DNA from: Bacillus sp. REN16
GTDB lineage: Bacteria > Bacillota > Bacilli > Bacillales > Bacillaceae_L
DNA: 64,000 nucleotides
Assembly (NCBI RefSeq): GCF_020731355.1
Contig: NZ_JAJFZK010000003.1
Span: forward strand, 62,001-126,000
Direction of reading: 5' to 3'
Within the stretch, counting starts at the first letter, position 1, and the number at the start of each line of letters is the position of its first letter. The notes below the pieces were generated by a model. That model saw only the letters and a program-made list of their open reading frames with translations. It did not search any database and was not told the origin of the DNA. A program made the translations under genes and the position numbers. Shown here piece by piece: positions 60,168 to 64,000 of the stretch.

Positions 60168-62894
60168 ATGCTTTTAGTTCATGCAGAATGGATTTCAGAA
60201 AAAGGATTCACTATTTGGTGTACAACAGAAGACGGCTACGAGCTTAGTGTTCATAATTGGAAGCAAAATCTCTTTATCTGGCACGAAGCCTCCTTTTACG
60301 GAACTTTTCTTGAAGAAAATGAGAATGCGGTCCACCTTTCACCCTGGCAGGCCTTCACCTTTTTCGCGGAATTGCCCGTTAATTCACTGATCCAAATCGA
60401 GCTTAGTGAAAGTGCCGAGCACTATCATACGATGTCTCAGGACCTGTTTCCGCTCATTGAGGACGGCCAATTTATGCCTGATTTTGAATACTGGCACGAG
60501 TATGAGCGCTTTGGCTGGAAACCGGTTGATACGGAGCTAACTGGCTTTGCGGCAGAGTGGTTTTCGGAAGCCATCACCGACTGGATCCAATCTGACTCTA
60601 CATTGTCCGACGCCTGGGAAGAGATTTCAGAAACCTTCCCTCTTGTAAAAAGTAGCGCCGGCGCCGAGTCTGTCGTCGATGAAAACAATTGGCTTGAACG
60701 GATTGGGTGGAAGGAAGACCATACACCATTTGACGTCATGCTTCAAATTGAAGAACCAGAGGTGGATAATGGGGCTTGGACGCTCCACACAGTGCTTCGC
60801 AAGAAAGCAAAGCCTCATACACTGTATACCACTATGCCACGAGAATGGACAGATTTTGCGGACAAAATTGAAAACGACCAAGCAATGTGGTGCAAGCTAA
60901 TCCCATGGCTTCAAGATGAAGGCGGCATTCTTCACGAGTTAAACGAACGCCAAGCGTGGGACTTTTTAACGGAAGCGAGCACTAGGCTTATGGAAGCTGG
61001 AGTCGGCATCCTATTGCCAGCCTGGTGGCAAGCCATCAAGGACGCGCAGCTTGCAATTAAGGCCAAGGTCAAAACATCCGCTGGTGGCGGCCGCCAATCC
61101 TTTGTCGGGTTGCAGTCCATCATTAATTTTGACTGGCGCTTTTCAACAAATGGTGTAGAGCTTTCTGAAGAGGAATTTATGTCGCTGGTGAATGAAAAAA
61201 GACGCTTAATTAAAATTCGCGGCAAATGGATTAAGCTTGACCCGGCGTTTATCAAACAGGTTCAATCGATCCTTGAGCGTGCGAATAAAGAGGGACTTCA
61301 TGTGCGTGATGTTCTCGAGCAGGAGCTCCTTTCACTATCGGAAAAAGCAGAGCGTGAGGAACAAGAAGCGGCAAGCGCATTTGCAGGTATACAGATTGAA
61401 CTCAATCGCCACCTGTCGCAAATGATTACCCAGTTAACGGATATCCAGGAGATTCCGAAAGCAGACATTCCGGACACGTTCAGAGGTGAGCTTCGTCCTT
61501 ACCAGCAGCAGGGTGTCGACTGGCTCTTATTTTTAAGGAAATTTGGATTTGGGGCTTGCCTAGCCGACGATATGGGGCTCGGAAAAACGATCCAAATGAT
61601 TGCCTACTTTTTAGCGGTCAAAGAAAATGATGCCAAGCCCGCGCTCATTATTTGCCCAACATCCGTCCTTGGAAACTGGCAAAAGGAGCTTGAAAAATTT
61701 GGACCGGATTTACGTGTCCACCTTCATTACGGATCCAACCGTTTGAAGGGTGAAGAGTTTGCCGAGAGTGCTAAAGAGGCCGACATCGTCCTCACCTCCT
61801 ACGGCTTGTCCCATATGGATGAAGAGGAAATTTCCAATTTTGACTGGGGAACAGTTTGTCTTGACGAGGCGCAGAACATAAAGAATGCACAAACAAAACA
61901 GTCGCGCGCGATTCGTAAACTGCGAGGCGACCATAATATTGCCTTAACCGGAACTCCGATGGAAAATCGTCTGACAGAGCTTTGGTCGATTTTTGACTTT
62001 ATCAATCGCGGTTATTTGGGCAGCCTAGGCGGTTTCCAGAAACGGTTTGTGTCCCCAATCGAAAAGGACCATGATCAGGAAACAATTGCTGAGCTGCAAC
62101 GCTTGATCAAACCATTTTTACTAAGACGCACGAAAAATGACGAAGCTGTTGCTTTGAATCTGCCGGATAAGCTTGAGCAGAAGGAATATTGCCCGCTAAC
62201 AGTGGAACAGGCATCGATTTATGAGCAGCTTGTGAAGGATACGCTGGACCAAGTTGAACAGCTTGCGGGCATGCAGCGTAAAGGTCTGATTTTAAAAATG
62301 CTCGGGCAATTAAAGCAGGTTTGTGACCATCCCGCGCTTTATTTGAAGGAGCAAGCTCCTGCGAATGTGGATGAACGCTCTGTGAAAATGGAGAAGCTGC
62401 TTGAGTTAGTTGATCACGTTCGTGACCAGGACGAAAGCTGTTTGATTTTTACCCAGTATATTCAAATGGGTGAGATGATTCAGGATGTGCTTCAAAAACG
62501 CCTTGGAGAAACAGTGCAATTTTTGAATGGCAGCGTGCCGAAAGTACAGCGTGACAAGATGATCGATGGCTTCCAAAACCGCGAGTTCAATATATTAATC
62601 CTGTCTCTGAAAGCAGGCGGAACCGGTTTGAACTTAACGGAGGCGAACCACGTCATCCACTATGATCGCTGGTGGAACCCGGCCGTCGAAAACCAAGCAA
62701 CCGACCGTGCCTACCGCATCGGCCAAAAGCGCTTCGTCCACGTGCACAAGCTCATCGCCACCGGCACACTCGAAGAAAAAATCGACGAAATGCTCGAGAA
62801 AAAGCAATCGCTCAACGACGAAATCATCACCAGCGAAAACTGGATCACCGAACTCTCCACCAACGAACTCAAGGAGTTACTCGGGGCGTTTTAG
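60168..62894 (+). CDS. ywqA: SNF2-family DNA-dependent ATPase/helicase (YwqA)
   Basis: 908 residues. A family-specific N-terminal region (about 1-430) precedes two RecA-like lobes. Motif I is DDMGLGKT (K473), motif II DEAQ (566-569), motif III TGTPMENRL, motif V LKAGGTGLNLTEAN and motif VI QATDRAYRIGQ. It is an ATP-driven double-strand DNA translocase likely to remodel protein-DNA complexes or act in repair. AAAGAGGTGAG precedes the ATG by 5 bp. It is co-transcribed with ywqB. Confidence 0.95.
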   Translation: MLLVHAEWISEKGFTIWCTTEDGYELSVHNWKQNLFIWHEASFYGTFLEENENAVHLSPWQAFTFFAELPVNSLIQIELSESAEHYHTMSQDLFPLIEDGQFMPDFEYWHEYERFGWKPVDTELTGFAAEWFSEAITDWIQSDSTLSDAWEEISETFPLVKSSAGAESVVDENNWLERIGWKEDHTPFDVMLQIEEPEVDNGAWTLHTVLRKKAKPHTLYTTMPREWTDFADKIENDQAMWCKLIPWLQDEGGILHELNERQAWDFLTEASTRLMEAGVGILLPAWWQAIKDAQLAIKAKVKTSAGGGRQSFVGLQSIINFDWRFSTNGVELSEEEFMSLVNEKRRLIKIRGKWIKLDPAFIKQVQSILERANKEGLHVRDVLEQELLSLSEKAEREEQEAASAFAGIQIELNRHLSQMITQLTDIQEIPKADIPDTFRGELRPYQQQGVDWLLFLRKFGFGACLADDMGLGKTIQMIAYFLAVKENDAKPALIICPTSVLGNWQKELEKFGPDLRVHLHYGSNRLKGEEFAESAKEADIVLTSYGLSHMDEEEISNFDWGTVCLDEAQNIKNAQTKQSRAIRKLRGDHNIALTGTPMENRLTELWSIFDFINRGYLGSLGGFQKRFVSPIEKDHDQETIAELQRLIKPFLLRRTKNDEAVALNLPDKLEQKEYCPLTVEQASIYEQLVKDTLDQVEQLAGMQRKGLILKMLGQLKQVCDHPALYLKEQAPANVDERSVKMEKLLELVDHVRDQDESCLIFTQYIQMGEMIQDVLQKRLGETVQFLNGSVPKVQRDKMIDGFQNREFNILILSLKAGGTGLNLTEANHVIHYDRWWNPAVENQATDRAYRIGQKRFVHVHKLIATGTLEEKIDEMLEKKQSLNDEIITSENWITELSTNELKELLGAF

Positions 62895-62900
62895 CGCAAA

Positions 62901-62946
62901 CATGCAAACATGGGGACGGTTCCGCTGTTTACCTATATTTTTCCAA
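62901..62946. repeat. Dispersed repeat, GGGGACGGTTCC subtype
   Basis: TGGGGACGGTTCCGCTGTTT followed by ACCTATATTTTTCC, directly after ywqA. Confidence 0.6.
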
Positions 62947-63034
62947 ATGGACAAAAGGACAGCTTTCCTGTCCCGGTCCCGGTCCCGCTTCGGGTTTCGG
63001 GTTTCACTATGTGTTTTTTTCGAAAACGAGCTTT

Positions 63035-63180
63035 GCGGTATACCAGATACTGAATTTTCATGTCGTGGTATGCCGGAAACAGGCTTTGCGATATACCAAA
63101 TGCGTAATTTGCACCCTGTGATATACCGCAAACCGCCCTATCGGTATATCAGACGCAAAAATAGGACATAGCGGTATACC
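63035..63180. repeat. Array F: GCGGTATACC motif at alternating 30/23-bp spacing
   Basis: Palindromic-like GCGGTATACC variants start at 63035, 63065, 63088, 63118, 63141 and 63171. Spacings are 30, 23, 30, 23 and 30 bp, a 53-bp higher-order period. The sequences between motifs are poorly conserved. It lies just upstream of the small basic gene at 63205. Confidence 0.85.
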
Positions 63181-63204
63181 GCAACCACAAAGGAGCTGAT
63201 TCGT

Positions 63205-63330
63205 TTGGCTGAAAAACCAACCAAACCAAAGAAAAAGGCGAAAAAGTTTGTGCCCAGTGAAAAGCACAAAGACAAAACCGAACCATGGCAAAGGTTCTAC
63301 CATCTCGTCGAAGAAAAACTAAAGAAATGA
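63205..63330 (+). CDS. Small lysine-rich protein (41 residues)
   Basis: A TTG at 63205 has AAAGGAG 9 bp upstream. The 41-codon frame is strongly basic at the start (EKPTKPKKKAKKFVP) and ends in an amphipathic helix (WQRFYHLVEEKLKK). A perfect terminator lies 3 bp after the stop codon. Array F ends 25 bp upstream of the start codon and would include its promoter region. Not recognised; the charge suggests nucleic-acid or ribosome association. Confidence 0.65.
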   Translation: MAEKPTKPKKKAKKFVPSEKHKDKTEPWQRFYHLVEEKLKK

Positions 63331-63333
63331 TCT

Positions 63334-63366
63334 AAGGGTGGTGACTGTTGTCACCACCCTTATTTA
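63334..63366 (+). terminator. Terminator of the lysine-rich protein gene
   Basis: Perfect 12-bp stem AAGGGTGGTGAC / GTCACCACCCTT with a 4-nt loop, then ATTTAT. Confidence 0.8.
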
Positions 63367-63380
63367 TAGTAAAACCCCAT

Positions 63381-63740
63381 GCGTGCAAATAGCCGCGCGA
63401 ACACGCATATCCTCAATTTAAGATGCAAATAGCCTCACGATGATGCATATCTTCAGCTTAAGATGCAAATAGCCGCGCGAGGATGCATATCCTCAATTTA
63501 AGATGCAAATAGCCGCGCGATGATGCATATCTTCAGCTTAAGATGCAAATAGCCGCGTGATGATGCATATCTTCAGCTTAAGATGCAAATAGCCGCGCGA
63601 TGATGCATATCTCCAGTTTAAGATGCAAATAGCCGCGCGAGGATGCATATCTTCAGTTTAAGATGCAATTAGCCGCGCGAGGGTGCATATCCTCAATTTA
63701 AGATGCAAATAAGCCGAATGAAGAAGCAAATCCCCACTCA
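63381..63740. repeat. Tandem array G: nine 40-bp units built of two 20-bp halves
   Basis: Eight full units run from 63381 to 63700, each AGATGCAAATAGCCGCGCGA followed by TGATGCATATCTTCAGCTTA or a close variant, plus a diverged ninth. The halves share GATGCA(A/T)AT, so the underlying period is again 20 bp. It lies between two convergent genes; its diverged end touches the stop codon of the minus-strand gene. Confidence 0.95.
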
Positions 63741-64000
63741 CCCCGCCTTTAAATCCTCTTCATATTGCTTATAAATGACATAACGCTGCAATCCGCGTGT
63801 CTTCTCAAATGCCTTTTGGATTTCAGCGACGAACTTGTCGTGATTTCCCTTCTTTTTTGCAATCCCAGCGGCCAAGGCGTGTTTCATCCACTCCGACTTG
63901 ATCTGTTTCCCAAGCTCAGCCGCTTGCTCCAGCTCACCCTCCTCAACAGCGACAATTGCCTGATAGTACGCTTTATATTGAGGAGGTCGAATATCCTCAA
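63738..64000 (-). CDS. 3' end of unrecognised helical protein (partial)
   Basis: The minus-strand frame is open from the window edge to a TGA at 63738-63740, giving the last 86-87 residues. The segment is helical and charged (AYYQAIVAVEEGELEQAAELGKQIKSEW, FVAEIQKAFEKTRGLQRYVIYKQYEEDLK). This could be a TPR-like or other alpha-helical repeat fold. The start and family are outside the window. Confidence 0.75.
   Translation of the reverse strand, partial: EDIRPPQYKAYYQAIVAVEEGELEQAAELGKQIKSEWMKHALAAGIAKKKGNHDKFVAEIQKAFEKTRGLQRYVIYKQYEEDLKAG

Noticed and set aside
62662-63171. Open frames of 169 and 149 aa overlapping the end of ywqA and array F
   Set aside because: They run in other frames of ywqA with biased composition, then into repeats; no start signals.
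63381-63740. CRISPR array
   Set aside because: Units are contiguous and all parts repeat; there are no unique spacers and no cas genes. The same reasoning applies to arrays A-F.

Overview
The window looks like a chromosomal segment of a low-GC Gram-positive spore-former relative, most likely family Bacillaceae (inference). The gene set is typical of Bacillus and allies: a manR-manP-manA mannose PTS locus, GlpP, the YwqB/YwqA SWIM-SNF2 pair, a YwaF-like membrane protein, a DUF1659/DUF2922/YvrJ cluster and an LCP cell-wall ligase. Strong GGAGG-type ribosome binding sites, frequent TTG/GTG starts and many short intrinsic terminators fit the same picture. No rRNA, tRNA, CRISPR array, prophage or complete insertion sequence was seen.

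Layout. 1-2.6 kb: an orphan HipA-like kinase operon next to the ComM/YifB ATPase. 3.1-4.6 kb: a secreted, extremely acidic repeat protein. 4.8-10 kb: mannose uptake and its PTS-controlled activator. 10-12.1 kb: prs and purU. 12.2-19.2 kb: a probable peptide/amino-acid scavenging locus, with a membrane-anchored ectodomain protein, a 30-residue membrane peptide, a sodium/solute symporter, M20 and M28 peptidases, and a degenerate sigma-54-type AAA+ regulator. 19.4-21.3 kb: nucleoside hydrolase plus ribokinase (ribose salvage). 21.4-27.5 kb: a NERD-domain protein flanked by two 20-bp-period tandem arrays, an LCP ligase with an ECF-type promoter, small membrane or secreted proteins and a chemoreceptor. 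28-41 kb: a sugar-acid catabolic locus with a TRAP transporter, two zinc alcohol dehydrogenases, a KduD-like SDR, a Gfo/Idh oxidoreductase, a YhcH/YiaL protein, a GntR regulator and a YiaK-like dehydrogenase. A GntR-type palindrome lies upstream of the YiaK-like gene, and rpiA sits between that gene and the operon. 41-48 kb: a SEC-C protein and a giant LysM/Ig-like/GH18 wall hydrolase. 48-58 kb: small conserved proteins, a PAS-GGDEF-EAL protein, glpP, YwaF-like and a two-component system. 58-64 kb: ywqB-ywqA, a small basic protein and the end of an unrecognised gene.

The most striking non-coding structure is a set of seven intergenic tandem arrays. Their core sequences differ, but five keep a 20- or 21-bp period, one has a 40-bp period made of two 20-bp halves, and one alternates 30/23 bp. 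Three of them share an ATTTGC core. A second dispersed intergenic repeat family (GGGACAGGT...ACCTGTCCC and a GGGGACGGTTCC variant) occurs at more than a dozen places and has become part of the 3' end of the ribokinase gene. Several ORF starts were moved inward to the first start codon with a well-placed ribosome binding site, and seven small genes (30-53 residues) were added from direct reading.
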